The translations under genes were made by a program, and so were the position numbers. A stretch of 64,000 nucleotides of DNA. It comes from Ketobacter sp. MCCC 1A13808 (lineage in GTDB: Bacteria; Pseudomonadota; Gammaproteobacteria; Pseudomonadales; Ketobacteraceae). The stretch spans positions 112,235 to 176,234 of the forward strand of contig NZ_VRKW01000009.1 in assembly GCF_009746715.1 (NCBI RefSeq), written 5' to 3'. How positions within the stretch are numbered: position 1 is the first letter of the stretch; every line of letters starts with the position of its first letter. The notes under the pieces were generated by a model. That model was given only the letters and a program-made list of their open reading frames with translations. It was not told where the DNA came from and did not search any database. This document shows positions 44,739 to 55,038 of the stretch, in pieces.

Positions 44739-46211
44739 ATGAGTTTTACCACCCTGGGTTTATCCGCCCCCATTTTGCAAGCCGTTGCCGAACAAGGCTA
44801 TTCAGAGCCTTCGCCGATCCAAGCTCAGGCCATACCCGCCGTGCTGGAAGGTCGTGACGTGATGGCTGCAGCCCAGACCGGTACCGGTAAGACCGCCGGC
44901 TTTACCCTGCCGATATTGGAAATCCTCGCACGCGGGGAACGCGCCAAGCCCAATCAGGCCAGAGCACTGATACTGACACCCACCCGCGAATTGGCCGCCC
45001 AGGTCGGCGCCAGTGTTGCCACCTATGGTGAATATTTACCGCTGCGCTCAGCGGTTGTGTTCGGGGGAGTCAAGATCAATCCGCAAATGATGAAACTGCG
45101 CAATGGCGTGGATATCCTGGTGGCCACGCCTGGGCGCCTACTCGATTTGTATCAACAAAATGCTGTGCGATTCAATCACTTGGAAGTACTGGTGCTGGAC
45201 GAAGCTGACCGCATGCTGGATATGGGCTTTATCCACGATATCCGCAAGATCATCAACTATCTGCCAAAACAACGCCAGAACCTGATGTTCTCTGCCACTT
45301 TCTCCAACGATATCCGCCAATTAGCCAAAGGCATTGTTAATAACCCTGCGGAAATTTCGGTCAGCCCCGCCAACACGACTGCAAACTCCGTGGAGCAGTG
45401 GGTATACCCTACCGATAAAAAGAAAAAAGCAGGCCTATTAGCAGAACTGACCCGCAAAAACGGATGGGATCAGGTGCTGGTATTCACCAAAACCAAACGT
45501 GGCGCAAACCAACTGACCACCTTTCTGGAATCCGAAGGTATCACCGCCCTGGCGATTCATGGCAACAAGAGCCAGGGCGCCCGTACCAAAGCACTGGCGA
45601 ATTTTAAAGACGGTAAAGTCCGTGTTCTGGTGGCTACGGATATCGCTGCCCGCGGACTGGATATCGACCAATTGCCTCAGGTAGTCAATTTTGAATTACC
45701 CAACGTACCGGAAGACTACGTTCATCGCATAGGCCGTACCGGGCGCGCCGGGGCGACCGGGCACGCTATTTCATTGGTGTGCGCCGACGAAGCTGACCTG
45801 TTATTTGATATTGAGCGACTAATCAAGCGCAATCTGGACCGCAAATTGGTGGAGGGCTTTGAACCGGTGCGCGACATTGGCGAATCCCGCCCGTTGCGCC
45901 CCCATGGCCGCAGCAACAAACCGAAAAAGCCAAAAAAGCCGAGACCGACGGAAAGGCTGGCGGAACAAGGCAACTCTCGTGCGCCTAAAAATTCCGGCAC
46001 AGCAGAACAGAAGAACAACCGACATAACCAGCGCCGCAAGGCTAGTGGTAACAGTACTGGCGGTGCTGCCGCCGACGGCACTGGCAAACCGTTTAGCAAA
46101 CGGGGCAAACCCTCAGCAAAGCCAGGCAACAAACCGCCTGCAAAACCCAACAACAGTAGGAAACCCGCTTCCACTATCAAAGCAGGCCCCTATGCCAATC
46201 TGAAAAAATGA
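44739..46211 (+). CDS. rhlE: DEAD-box ATP-dependent RNA helicase RhlE
   Basis: RNA helicase (490 aa). The Q motif is [12 protein letters not shown], Walker A AQTGTGKT (45-52), motif Ia PTRELAAQ, Walker B DEAD, motif III SAT and motif [12 protein letters not shown]. The C-terminal 100 residues are basic and low-complexity (KKPKKPRP, then repeats rich in Asn, Lys and Pro), as in RhlE proteins, and bind RNA non-specifically. ATG 44739 gives the conserved MSFTTLGLS start; the frame open to 44706 adds unrelated residues. Convergent with dbpA, 2 bp away. Confidence 0.94.
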   Translation: MSFTTLGLSAPILQAVAEQGYSEPSPIQAQAIPAVLEGRDVMAAAQTGTGKTAGFTLPILEILARGERAKPNQARALILTPTRELAAQVGASVATYGEYLPLRSAVVFGGVKINPQMMKLRNGVDILVATPGRLLDLYQQNAVRFNHLEVLVLDEADRMLDMGFIHDIRKIINYLPKQRQNLMFSATFSNDIRQLAKGIVNNPAEISVSPANTTANSVEQWVYPTDKKKKAGLLAELTRKNGWDQVLVFTKTKRGANQLTTFLESEGITALAIHGNKSQGARTKALANFKDGKVRVLVATDIAARGLDIDQLPQVVNFELPNVPEDYVHRIGRTGRAGATGHAISLVCADEADLLFDIERLIKRNLDRKLVEGFEPVRDIGESRPLRPHGRSNKPKKPKKPRPTERLAEQGNSRAPKNSGTAEQKNNRHNQRRKASGNSTGGAAADGTGKPFSKRGKPSAKPGNKPPAKPNNSRKPASTIKAGPYANLKK

Positions 46212-46213
46212 CC

Positions 46214-47599
46214 CTAACGCAGTTGGCGCACTTTAAACGAACGGCCCTTTAATTTTCCTTCGCTGATTTTTTTCAGGGCCGCTTTCACCACGCTGCGATG
46301 CACGGCGACATAAGCACGCTGATCGAAGATCTGTATTTTCCCCACTTGCTTGCCATCTATCCCCTGCTCTCCGGTCAGCGCACCCAGAATATCGCCGGGG
46401 CGGATTTTTTGCTTTTTTCCACCGTCGATCTGCAACGTTGCCATTACGGACGTTTTTATGGGCTGATCCAGCAAGCTCAGCGACGGCAGCGCTTTAATAA
46501 TCAGCTCCTGATCCAGAAAATGCGCTAAGCGTTCCACCCGATGCGCTTCTTTTTCACTGAACAGAGTACACGCCAATCCGGTGCTTCCGGCCCGCCCGGT
46601 GCGACCGATACGATGCACATGCACTTCTGTTTCACGGGCAATATCGTAATTGAGAACCATGGACACATCGTCAATATCCAGGCCCCGTGCCGCCACATCC
46701 GTTGCCACTAACACCACAGCACTTTTATTGGCAAATCGAACCAGAGTTTGATCACGGTGTTTTTGTTCCAGGTCACCATGCAAAGCCGCAACACTATAGC
46801 CGTAGGCATTAAGTTCGTCGGCTACCGACTGCGTATCCGCTTTGGTGTTACAGAACACCACCGCGGACTCCGGCTCATGCTGCTGCAATATCAGACGCAA
46901 CGCCGTCATGCGTTGCTCATCGCTTTCCAGGCGATAAAAAATCTGCCGAATACTGGCATCGTCGTGAGTGGACTCCACTTTTATCCGCACCGGATTCACC
47001 AGGATCCGCTTCGCCATAGATTCAATCTGCTTGGGAAAGGTAGCACTGAATAGCAATGTCTGCCGCTCACCTTCCATATAGTCCACAATGGCATCCACTG
47101 CCGGTTGAAACCCCATATCCAGCATGCGGTCAGCTTCATCCAGCACAAAGGTATTCACATCCTCCAGGTTCAACGTGGCTTTGCGCAAATGCTCTTCGAT
47201 GCGACCGGGAGTACCGACCACGATATGCGCTCCATGCTCCAGAGAGCCGATCTGAGGACCTATCGGCATACCGCCGCAAAGGGTCAAAACTTTAATGTTA
47301 TGAATGGTGCGCGCCAGCTTACGAATTTCATTCGCCACCTGATCTGCAAGCTCTCGCGTCGGGCACAGCACCAAGGCCTGCACCCGGAAGCGTTTTACGT
47401 TCAGCCGTTCCAACAGCCCCAGGCTGAACGCTGCGGTTTTGCCCGAGCCGGTCTTGCCCTGGGCAATCACATCCTGGTTGTTCAAAATCGGCGGCAGGCT
47501 TTGCGCCTGAATCGCAGTCATGGCGGTATACCCGAGTGAAGTCAGGTTCTCTAACAATTCGGGTTTTAATTTTAATGACGAAAAAGCGCCCTGGCTCAA
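46214..47599 (-). CDS. dbpA: ATP-dependent RNA helicase DbpA
   Basis: DEAD-box helicase (461 aa; E. coli DbpA is 457) that acts on 23S rRNA during large-subunit assembly. It has Walker A AQGKTGSGKT, DEAD, SAT and [10 protein letters not shown]. The C-terminal domain (KIRPGDILGALTGEQGI, then VGKIQIFDQRAYVAVHRS) is the DbpA RNA-recognition module that binds the hairpin 92 region. I chose a TTG start at 47599 with GAGGG 8 nt upstream, because it matches the conserved N-terminus (AFSSLKLKPELL). The frame is open to 47785, but the extra 62 residues look non-coding. Confidence 0.92.
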   Translation of the reverse strand: MSQGAFSSLKLKPELLENLTSLGYTAMTAIQAQSLPPILNNQDVIAQGKTGSGKTAAFSLGLLERLNVKRFRVQALVLCPTRELADQVANEIRKLARTIHNIKVLTLCGGMPIGPQIGSLEHGAHIVVGTPGRIEEHLRKATLNLEDVNTFVLDEADRMLDMGFQPAVDAIVDYMEGERQTLLFSATFPKQIESMAKRILVNPVRIKVESTHDDASIRQIFYRLESDEQRMTALRLILQQHEPESAVVFCNTKADTQSVADELNAYGYSVAALHGDLEQKHRDQTLVRFANKSAVVLVATDVAARGLDIDDVSMVLNYDIARETEVHVHRIGRTGRAGSTGLACTLFSEKEAHRVERLAHFLDQELIIKALPSLSLLDQPIKTSVMATLQIDGGKKQKIRPGDILGALTGEQGIDGKQVGKIQIFDQRAYVAVHRSVVKAALKKISEGKLKGRSFKVRQLR

Positions 47600-47801
47600 A
47601 AGAGTAGCCCTCTTGGTATTATTGCTGCGGGAATACGTGGTATCGGATGTAGTGACAATAGAGGGAAGGATAAAGAGGTGCGTGTCGATATACAATGATA
47701 AGTTGTAGCGGGCACCATGGGCAATAGCGGTTAGAGCCCAATAGTCAGGTTGGAAAGAATGAGAACAAGTCAGGCCTAATAGCAACCGGTCCTAACCGGT
47801 T

Positions 47802-50009
47802 TCAGATTTGCAATTCTTTTTCATGCTCTGCAATAAACTGCAAAAAATCCTCTTTTGGCATTGGCTTGGCAAAGTAAAAGCCCTGAATATAATCGCAATC
47901 CATTTTCTTCAGTGCTTCGTATTGCTCCCGCGTTTCAACACCCTCAGCTACTACGGATATTTCCAGCGTTTTCGCCATCTGGATTATAACTTTTACCAAG
48001 GTATCGGCTTGACCGGATACACCCATTTCGGAAATAAAGCTTTTGTCGATCTTTAAACTTTCAACCGGGTACTTGCGCAAATAATTAATGGCTGAATAGC
48101 CAGTACCAAAATCATCGATCGAGAAATTCAATTGCTCCTGTTTCAAAGCGTTGAAGTTTCTGGATTTGATATTGTTATCGGACATTAACAACGATTCGGT
48201 AATTTCCAACGTGATCTTTTCAGCGGGGATCCCCGATTGAATTCGGGATTGAATGAATTGTTCAGTGTGGGGGATTGAATTAAATTCCAGAGGTGAACGG
48301 TTCAGCGAAAAATTAATATCATAGCCATTGGAATTTAATGTGTGGTAACAGGCGAACACCTGTTTTGATAGCCAACTGCCTAACTCAAGAATCAAACCGG
48401 ATTGCTCTGCAACAGGAATAAACTCACCCGGCGAAATAAACCCTCTGTCTGGGGATATCCAGCGACACAACGCCTCACAACGAGTAAAGCGCTGCAACGC
48501 AACATCCAGGATAGGCTGGTAATACACTTGAAAATGCCCTTCCGCCAACCCCGTGCGCATAGCACTGGTCAGTTCCATATACTTATCCGCTTCATTTCGC
48601 ATGGAGCTATTAAAAAAGTACATGGTATTCCGGCCGGATTTTTTACTTTCATGCATGGCGCGGTCGGCATGCTTAATCAGGGTTTCACCATCACTACCGT
48701 CTTGCGGATACACCGCTACACCCAAGCTGCAAGTGATGGATACTTCCTGGTCCATAATGGAGAAAGGGGCACTTAAACTGGTTGAAATATCCCGCGCACG
48801 CTCTTCTATCTCGGAGGTATTGTAAATGCCTCGAAAAACAGCCACAAATTCGTCACTCCCCAAGCGACTCAATAAATCGTAATCACGCACTGATAACCTT
48901 AAGCGATCGGAAACGTCTATTAATAAGCGATCTCCGACCGCCTGGCTAAGACTGACATTGACTTCTTTAAAATGGTCCAGGTTAACTAACAAAACGGTAA
49001 AACCGACACCGTTGCGTTGCGCTTCACTCACTAATTGGTTCAAGCTGATATTGAACTGGTAACGGCTGGGGAGTTGTGTCAACGGATCAATGGCAGACAG
49101 GGATTTCAGGTGCTTTAAGTAGGCTTTACGCTGCAGAAAATTTTGCCGCAAGACATAAACCAGATAAGCGAAAGACACACTGATCAGGATTGCTGCGATC
49201 AGCAACAGCATTTTTTTCATTACCGGCAGGCTCCACCCGCCCCGAGGCTTGATCGAAAGCTGCCAGGTGCCGCCGGGTACATCAATTTTATGCAACTGAA
49301 CCTGTTCCTTAAAAAGCGCTTCGTCCCCCAGAAACGTCGCCCCGTTCGACCCCGTACCGCCCTTACCCCGGATTGCAACCAGATGTGACCGCTTCAAATT
49401 ATTCAATCCTGCATCCTTTAACAGCTCATCGTACTTGATCACCAGCCCGATCAAGCCCCAGGGCTCTCCCCTTTCGCGATAAACGGGAAAACGGGCTATC
49501 AGCTGCTCCTTATTATTCTGGACCAGCGGCACCGGCCCCGCCAAGGTGATAGTCTTCGTTTGCAGCGCCCTCAGGGCGGTTACTCGTTGAACCGGGTGGG
49601 TCATATAATTGAACCCGATAACGGCTTCATTTCCGCGTAACGGATGAACCGACCTCACGACAAGATCCGGTGCCAGAGCTACGTGACGGATATTGAGGTC
49701 GCCGTCAATCAACCGGGCGGCTAACGCATCCAGTTCTTCCTGGTTGAGGTCTCCCAGGGCTTCTATATGCACTTTGAAACCCCGGCCCACAGCCACATTC
49801 GCCTCCAGACGGCCCTCTAACTTGGTCACAAAGGCATTCGCAAGATATTGAGTTTCCTGGAAAATTTCCTTTTCACGTTCTTCGATCAAGTATTGAGCCA
49901 ACATCAGGGAGGGAATCAACACCACGAACAACGTAACCAGCGCACCAAACCAAGGTGTTTTATAGCTGGCTAGCGCTTTACGTTCAGCGGATTGACGTTG
50001 GACTTCCAT
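47802..50009 (-). CDS. CHASE-GGDEF-EAL cyclic di-GMP signalling protein
   Basis: Membrane protein (735 aa). One TM helix (about 22-43), a periplasmic CHASE domain (about 65-230), a second TM (about 270-292), then GGDEF (about 305-470) and EAL (about 480-735) domains. The cyclase loop is GSDEF (384-388), a variant with Ser for the second Gly that may reduce activity. The EAL side is intact: EALCRW (512-517), ITESLLM, DDFGTGYS, AEGVET and QGFYFAKPMP, so phosphodiesterase activity is likely. A CHASE ligand would control turnover. Single gene. Confidence 0.93.
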   Translation of the reverse strand: MEVQRQSAERKALASYKTPWFGALVTLFVVLIPSLMLAQYLIEEREKEIFQETQYLANAFVTKLEGRLEANVAVGRGFKVHIEALGDLNQEELDALAARLIDGDLNIRHVALAPDLVVRSVHPLRGNEAVIGFNYMTHPVQRVTALRALQTKTITLAGPVPLVQNNKEQLIARFPVYRERGEPWGLIGLVIKYDELLKDAGLNNLKRSHLVAIRGKGGTGSNGATFLGDEALFKEQVQLHKIDVPGGTWQLSIKPRGGWSLPVMKKMLLLIAAILISVSFAYLVYVLRQNFLQRKAYLKHLKSLSAIDPLTQLPSRYQFNISLNQLVSEAQRNGVGFTVLLVNLDHFKEVNVSLSQAVGDRLLIDVSDRLRLSVRDYDLLSRLGSDEFVAVFRGIYNTSEIEERARDISTSLSAPFSIMDQEVSITCSLGVAVYPQDGSDGETLIKHADRAMHESKKSGRNTMYFFNSSMRNEADKYMELTSAMRTGLAEGHFQVYYQPILDVALQRFTRCEALCRWISPDRGFISPGEFIPVAEQSGLILELGSWLSKQVFACYHTLNSNGYDINFSLNRSPLEFNSIPHTEQFIQSRIQSGIPAEKITLEITESLLMSDNNIKSRNFNALKQEQLNFSIDDFGTGYSAINYLRKYPVESLKIDKSFISEMGVSGQADTLVKVIIQMAKTLEISVVAEGVETREQYEALKKMDCDYIQGFYFAKPMPKEDFLQFIAEHEKELQI

Positions 50010-50220
50010 GGATATGAAATACCTGGCTCAGTATCTGCGTTAAATTGTTCCAAGCCGATCACGGCTGGATAGACGTAAACTTTGCAGAAGTTTGCGGATG
50101 GTACTAATAACTATAGTGTGTGAAATACCCAAGACAAGGCAGTTGCGCCGAAAGTCTATTCAAATTAAGGGGTAACGCAGGCGCGGCGAAATAGCTCGCA
50201 CCTGCGCGAATCCAGCTATA

Positions 50221-51360
50221 TTACAATTGGGCGACCGCCCCCACCTTCAACAGCTCATCAATCTCAGCCACCGTGAAACCGGCAGCCTGCAATGTTGAAC
50301 GGGTATCCGTGCCCGGGGCTTGAGCCGGACGGGGCGTTTCACTGGGGGTGCGAGAGAATCGCGGGGTCGGCGCAGGCTGCGTTACCTGGTTCACCGTCAC
50401 AAAACTATTGCGGGCCTGGTTGTGGGGATGATGCGGTGCTTCCTCCAGATCCAAAACCGGCGCAAAGCAAACATCGCTGCCTTCCATGATTTCACACCAC
50501 TCATCCCGGGTACGACCTTTAAAAATGGCTTCTATTTTCTGCTTTTGCTCCGGCCATTGCGCCGGATTCATTTGCATCCCAAAGTCCTCTTCCGGCAGCC
50601 CGGCTTTTTCTTTCAGCAACGCGTAAAATTGCGGCTCAATGGAACCGATAGAAATGTATTTTCCGTCTTGGGTTTGATACACATCATAGAAATGGGCGCC
50701 ACTATCCAACATATGGGTACCACGCTCGCTGGTAAACATACCCTGACCCTTCAAACCGTAAAACATCGCCATCAGAGCCGCTGACCCTTCATGCATCGCG
50801 CTATCGATCACTTGCCCCTGACCGGATTTTTGTGCTTCCAGCAGAGCGCAAACTAAGCCAAAAGCCATCATCATACCGCCACCGCCGAAATCGCCGAACA
50901 GATTCAATGGAGGCAGTGGTTTTTCGCCACGCCGCCCGACCGCGTGCAACGCGCCGGAAATGGAAATATAGTTAATATCGTGCCCGGCACTGGACGCTAA
51001 CGGTCCGTCCTGTCCCCAGCCGGTCATACGGCCGTAAACCAGTTTCGGGTTGCGTTGCTGGCAGTGTTCCGGGCCAACCCCCAACCGTTCCGCTACGCCG
51101 GGGCGATAGCCCTCGAAAATCGCGTCCGCGTTTTCGCACAGCTTAAGTACGGTTTCAACGCCGTCGGGATGTTTTAAATTCACCGCAATACTTTTACGGT
51201 TGCGGAACAAAATGTCGTGCCCAACCGACGAAGAAGGATTTCCTCCCAGTCGGTCGACACGGATGACCTCGGCCCCCATATCCGCCAACATCATTCCACA
51301 AAAAGGCCCGGGGCCTATGCCTGCTAACTCTATAATCCTGAATCCGCTTAAGGGTCCCAT
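50221..51360 (-). CDS. CaiB/BaiF CoA-transferase family protein, alpha-methylacyl-CoA racemase-like
   Basis: Class III CoA-transferase family member (379 aa). The start FRIIELAGIGPGPFCGMMLADMGAEVIRVDR is nearly that of alpha-methylacyl-CoA racemases. The racemase pair is present: His127 in GHDINY and Asp157 in LFGDFGGGGM, which shift the alpha proton of 2-methylacyl-CoA. The enzyme interconverts 2R and 2S forms so branched chains can enter beta-oxidation. The length and motifs favour racemase over formyl-CoA transferase. Single gene. Confidence 0.93.
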   Translation of the reverse strand: MGPLSGFRIIELAGIGPGPFCGMMLADMGAEVIRVDRLGGNPSSSVGHDILFRNRKSIAVNLKHPDGVETVLKLCENADAIFEGYRPGVAERLGVGPEHCQQRNPKLVYGRMTGWGQDGPLASSAGHDINYISISGALHAVGRRGEKPLPPLNLFGDFGGGGMMMAFGLVCALLEAQKSGQGQVIDSAMHEGSAALMAMFYGLKGQGMFTSERGTHMLDSGAHFYDVYQTQDGKYISIGSIEPQFYALLKEKAGLPEEDFGMQMNPAQWPEQKQKIEAIFKGRTRDEWCEIMEGSDVCFAPVLDLEEAPHHPHNQARNSFVTVNQVTQPAPTPRFSRTPSETPRPAQAPGTDTRSTLQAAGFTVAEIDELLKVGAVAQL

Positions 51361-51666
51361 GAAAATTCCTCTGTCGTTTACGAAAATAATACAATCACTA
51401 TTTTTATAATAATTTCGATGTGTTAGCCCCGTACCAAGGGTGAAACGGCCATAATTATGAGGGTTTGCTCACAAGAAACAAGTACACAATTTAGACGGCT
51501 GTATTACCATATCAGCGCATTGGTTATGCGGGCTTTTTCACATCCTCAAACTACTTAACCCGTATAATCCGGCAGCCGCGCACCTCAAAAAACAGGCACA
51601 TGAAGACAATGTGCATATTTGAAAGAATCCCCTACCGGGCGTGGCCGTTCGATATAGGTTAAGCAG
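51361..51666. other. Intergenic region between racemase and acyltransferase genes
   Basis: A 306-bp divergent gap. A perfect TATAAT lies at 51563-51568 on the plus strand, about 100 nt before the acyltransferase start; a -35 is weak (TTCACA at 51538-51543, 19-bp spacer). The minus-strand side next to the racemase is AT-rich. Nothing else stands out. Confidence 0.45.
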
Positions 51667-52782
51667 ATGAATCAAAGTCCATTAACGCATGAACACTATT
51701 CAAATACCCAGTTTTTCTCCTGCCTTGATGGCCTGCGCGCGTTTTCCATTCTCGCAGTCATCTGGGTTCATACCGGAGTCAACGAGACAGGATGGCATAT
51801 CCTGACACGCGGGCAGATCGGCGTTGACCTCTTCTTTGCCATTAGTGGTTTTCTGATAACCACCCTGCTTATTCGCGAAAAAAACAAATACGGTTTCATC
51901 TCCATGAAAGGGTTTTACCTACGCCGCGCCCTTCGTATTTTCCCCATTTATTACACCGTAATCGCGATTTACACCCTGATGGTGTTGCTGCTTGAAAATA
52001 ACACCGACAAAGGAAATCAATTCTTTTCCAATCTACCTTACTTTCTGACCTACACATCGAACCTGTTTGTTGAAAATTCCGGTGCTGTTATTTTTTATTT
52101 TGCATGGAGCCTAGCAGCCGAAGAGCAGTTTTACATGATCTGGCCCAGTGTTGAACGTTTCTTATCGGGGTTCCGTCCTGTTTATATCGTGTTATTGATA
52201 CTGGGTTTACAAGGCGTTACCTATCTTTTCATCGCCCAGGACCCCGAACTGAGCGAGCTTCTATGGATAAAAATACTGATTTGTATCCCCCCGCCCATTC
52301 TGGGCGGCGTTGCCCTGGCCCACTTGCTGCATAATAAAGCGAGCTTTGAATTGCTGCGCCCGATACTAGGCCTAAAGTGGGCGTCGTTGATTTATTTTAC
52401 TTTATTTTTAGCAGCACTCGAATTCGCAATGCCAAGGCTAGGCGTCTGGATCATTATGCTATTCATGGTGGGGTCCATCGTTATTAACGAAAATAACAGC
52501 ATGGGCGGGATCTTACGCTGGCGCCCGCTGGCCTATGTCGGCACCATCAGCTACGGCATGTATCTGATGCACATGCTTGCCTATAACGTTACCTATCGCT
52601 TACTGCATTTTGCCAATATCGACAACGAGTGGGCTCGATATCCTGTTTCCGTATCACTGACCATCCTCGCTGCTGCCATCAGTTTTCACTTTTATGAAAC
52701 GAAATTTCTAAAATTGAAATCCCGATTTTCCAGAACAGAAACCAAAAAAAATATTGAAGATTCCATGGTTCAGCCAAGCTGA
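51667..52782 (+). CDS. Acyltransferase 3 family membrane protein (OafA/YrhL-like)
   Basis: Integral membrane O-acyltransferase (371 aa) with about ten TM helices. Near the N-terminus it reads LDGLRAFSILAVIWVHTGV, including the conserved Arg and the catalytic His, then GQIGVDLFFAISGFLITTLL and the RRALRIFPIYY segment, all family signatures. Members acetylate or acylate lipopolysaccharide O-antigen, exopolysaccharide or peptidoglycan sugars. There is no SGNH domain. No sugar-biosynthesis genes are adjacent, so the target is unknown. Confidence 0.93.
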   Translation: MNQSPLTHEHYSNTQFFSCLDGLRAFSILAVIWVHTGVNETGWHILTRGQIGVDLFFAISGFLITTLLIREKNKYGFISMKGFYLRRALRIFPIYYTVIAIYTLMVLLLENNTDKGNQFFSNLPYFLTYTSNLFVENSGAVIFYFAWSLAAEEQFYMIWPSVERFLSGFRPVYIVLLILGLQGVTYLFIAQDPELSELLWIKILICIPPPILGGVALAHLLHNKASFELLRPILGLKWASLIYFTLFLAALEFAMPRLGVWIIMLFMVGSIVINENNSMGGILRWRPLAYVGTISYGMYLMHMLAYNVTYRLLHFANIDNEWARYPVSVSLTILAAAISFHFYETKFLKLKSRFSRTETKKNIEDSMVQPS

Positions 52783-53004
52783 TGGCACGACTGGTTTTTT
52801 CACCGCCCTATTTGGCCTATTAACATTGCCATTGCATAGCGTCGGATTTCAATAACAATACAATTCAAAAAGCAGATGAAAAAATTAGACGCATTCGATA
52901 TTTAAATTCCGAAAAATTGGTTCCAATCCTGGTGCTAAACCATTTGTGCCATCGGAGCTCTTCCGATGGTGTCCATAGGCACAACGTAGTTAACAGGAAT
53001 TACC

Positions 53005-53817
53005 ATGGAATACGTTTTTTCTAACACAAGGAAACAGATCGGGAAAAAAGCGCTTCGCTTAATCAGCATTGCTTTACTGGCATTAGGATTTCTATCCAAC
53101 GCATACAGTTTTAATATGGGAACCGGCGGTGGCGGCTCGGGTTCGGATAGCCTGAATAATACAGGCCCCAACGGTAACGGTGTACTGACCTTACCTGGCG
53201 ATATTGCAACCGCTAACAAAAAGTATCCGGTTATGATTTGGGGCCCCGGCATCGGCACCACCCCCTCGCTTTACAGCAGTATTACTCGTCAATTCGCAGC
53301 CAATGGCATGATTGTCTTTTCACAAACGTCATCCGGCAATGGCTCTGAAATGAAAGCCGCATTGGATTGGTTGTTTGAGCAGAACAAAAACCCATCAAGC
53401 CCCGTGTACCAAAAAATCGACACCAGTAAAGTGGGCGTTGGCGGTCATTCCCTTGGTGGTATGTCCAGTTTTTCAGCCTCAGCCGACCCACGGGTAAAAA
53501 CGGCGATTCTGGCAGCCGGTGGCTCCTTCTTTCCCGGCGGACGCAGAGGATTATCCAAGCCCACCCTGTTGATCGGTGGCACCGCCGATTTTGCTACCAG
53601 CGCCATGCATGGTGATTACCAGTTGGCCAGCGGGCCGGCGTTTATGACCGTTCTCAATGGCGCAGGTCACACCAATGTTCCGTTCCAGGCAACTGACATG
53701 ATGACCTCCTGGTTACGCTGGCAGTTGCTGGGTGAGACCGGCCTTCGAAGCGAGTTTCTGGCTGCAAATTGCAAATATTGCGGTCAGGGATACGATTCCA
53801 AATCTAAAAACTGGTAA
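53005..53817 (+). CDS. Exported alpha/beta hydrolase (dienelactone/PET-hydrolase-like fold)
   Basis: Serine hydrolase (270 aa) with an N-terminal signal segment (about 16-36). The full catalytic triad can be read: Ser149 in GGHSLGG, Asp195 in GGTADFAT and His222 in NGAGHTN. The oxyanion region is MIWGPGIGTTPSLYSS. The arrangement resembles cutinase/PETase-like and chlorophyllase-like esterases, including bacterial enzymes acting on polymers or lipids outside the cell; substrate prediction is not justified. Two Cys near the end (CKYCGQG) could form a disulfide. Confidence 0.87.
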   Translation: MEYVFSNTRKQIGKKALRLISIALLALGFLSNAYSFNMGTGGGGSGSDSLNNTGPNGNGVLTLPGDIATANKKYPVMIWGPGIGTTPSLYSSITRQFAANGMIVFSQTSSGNGSEMKAALDWLFEQNKNPSSPVYQKIDTSKVGVGGHSLGGMSSFSASADPRVKTAILAAGGSFFPGGRRGLSKPTLLIGGTADFATSAMHGDYQLASGPAFMTVLNGAGHTNVPFQATDMMTSWLRWQLLGETGLRSEFLAANCKYCGQGYDSKSKNW

Positions 53818-53902
53818 CCGCTGACTTGGTCTGAGCACGGTGTTGCTATTGCGGTGCTCAGATCAGTCATCCCGCACTCCCCCCCTGGGCCACGGGCTTC
53901 CA

Positions 53903-54167
53903 TCAATCCCGTGTCAACACAAAAAAGAACGGTTTGGTGGCGTCCTTCAGGTCCATCACTCCCAATACCTTGTCATTGCTGATCTTGCGGAAGACATCGT
54001 TAATGGGGAGCTGGTCATACACCATGGTGGCACTAACTGCACCCCGATATTCAGTCATACGCAAACGCTACGCTTACCGGCTCCAGCTCATCGAAAAAAG
54101 CCATGGCCTGATCGGTGGTCAAACGCTCCTGTTTCAACAGTTCATCGAACTTAAGCGCGCAGTTCAT
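53903..54167 (-). pseudogene. GXWXG/DUF4334 gene with internal deletion
   Basis: Remnant of a DUF4334 protein gene. From ATG 54167 the frame reads MNCALKFDELLKQERLTTDQ and on to [14 protein letters not shown], then a stop at 54051-54053; this is the family N-terminus up to just before the GXWXG motif. From 54058 another frame reads [20 protein letters not shown] and continues to [10 protein letters not shown] and stop (53903-53905), the family C-terminus. Full members are about 170-190 aa, so roughly 90 central codons, including GXWXG, are missing and the join is out of frame. Confidence 0.82.
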
Positions 54168-54398
54168 GTCACATTCCTATGATTGGATTAGTTATGAACG
54201 TGCAAAATTACCAGGAAGACAAACAAAAAACAGTGACCAAAATAGTCGCAAACAGATAACAGTCCGGTCAACGTTGAAAGTTTTGAGCTATTTAAGCCAT
54301 TAATTTATACGATTATGAATAAATAAATGAATTCGTATACTGACCATCATGTGTAAAACACTGCAAAAACCGAAACCCACAAAAGGAGGAGTAATCTC

Positions 54399-54869
54399 AT
54401 GAGTTCTATCGACATAGGCATCAAGGAGTCCGATCGGGTCGCCACAGCAGACGCACTGAAGGAGCTATTGGCAGACAGCTATACGCTTTACTTACAAACA
54501 CACAATTTTCACTGGAACGTTACCGGCCCTCAATTCCGCGAGCTGCATTTGATGTTCGAGGAACACTACCAGGAGCTGGCTGTGGCGGTGGATGATATCG
54601 CCGAGCGCATCCGCACATTGGGGGTGAGCGCACCCGGCACCTACAAAGAGTTCGCACAACTCTCCAGTATCCAGGAAACCGACGACATCCCCTCGGGCAG
54701 CGAGATGGTGGACATCCTGAATAAGGGCCACGAACAGGTTGTAAAAACCTGCCGAAAGGTACTGAAAATTGCACAGGATTCCGACGATGAATCGTCTGCT
54801 TCTTTGGCATCAGACCGCATGAGAATTCATGAGAAGACGGCCTGGATGCTAAGAGCCATGAATCAATAG
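54399..54869 (+). CDS. Dps family DNA-binding ferritin-like protein
   Basis: Mini-ferritin (156 aa) that forms a 12-subunit shell, oxidises Fe(II) with peroxide and shields DNA in starvation. The ferroxidase ligands between subunits are in [23 protein letters not shown] and the following [24 protein letters not shown] lies about 8 nt before the ATG, a near-perfect ribosome site that fits a protein made in large amounts. A terminator follows. The N-terminus is short, with only a few basic residues, so DNA binding may be weak. Confidence 0.95.
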   Translation: MSSIDIGIKESDRVATADALKELLADSYTLYLQTHNFHWNVTGPQFRELHLMFEEHYQELAVAVDDIAERIRTLGVSAPGTYKEFAQLSSIQETDDIPSGSEMVDILNKGHEQVVKTCRKVLKIAQDSDDESSASLASDRMRIHEKTAWMLRAMNQ

Positions 54870-54916
54870 TCCATTTTCTTAATCAACACACAGGTAATGT
54901 TTCGATACCTGCACCA

Positions 54917-54946
54917 GCGGGGACCGTCAATTCGGTCCCCGCTTTT
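54917..54946 (+). terminator. Rho-independent terminator after dps-like gene
   Basis: GCGGGGACCG (54917-54926) and CGGTCCCCGC (54933-54942) form a 10-bp perfect stem with a TCAATT loop, followed by TTTTAATTT. Confidence 0.92.
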
Positions 54947-55038
54947 AATTTGCAAATTCCACCCCGCTGCTCTGAACTTGCCTCTCATCTCTATCACAAT
55001 CATACTGGCCGCTGAAAGACATACAGGGACGTCGCCGC

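Noticed and set aside
53831..53861. CTGAGCAC/GTGCTCAG inverted repeat after the 53005 hydrolase gene
   Set aside because: 8-bp stem with a 15-nt loop and no T tract; too weak to call a terminator.
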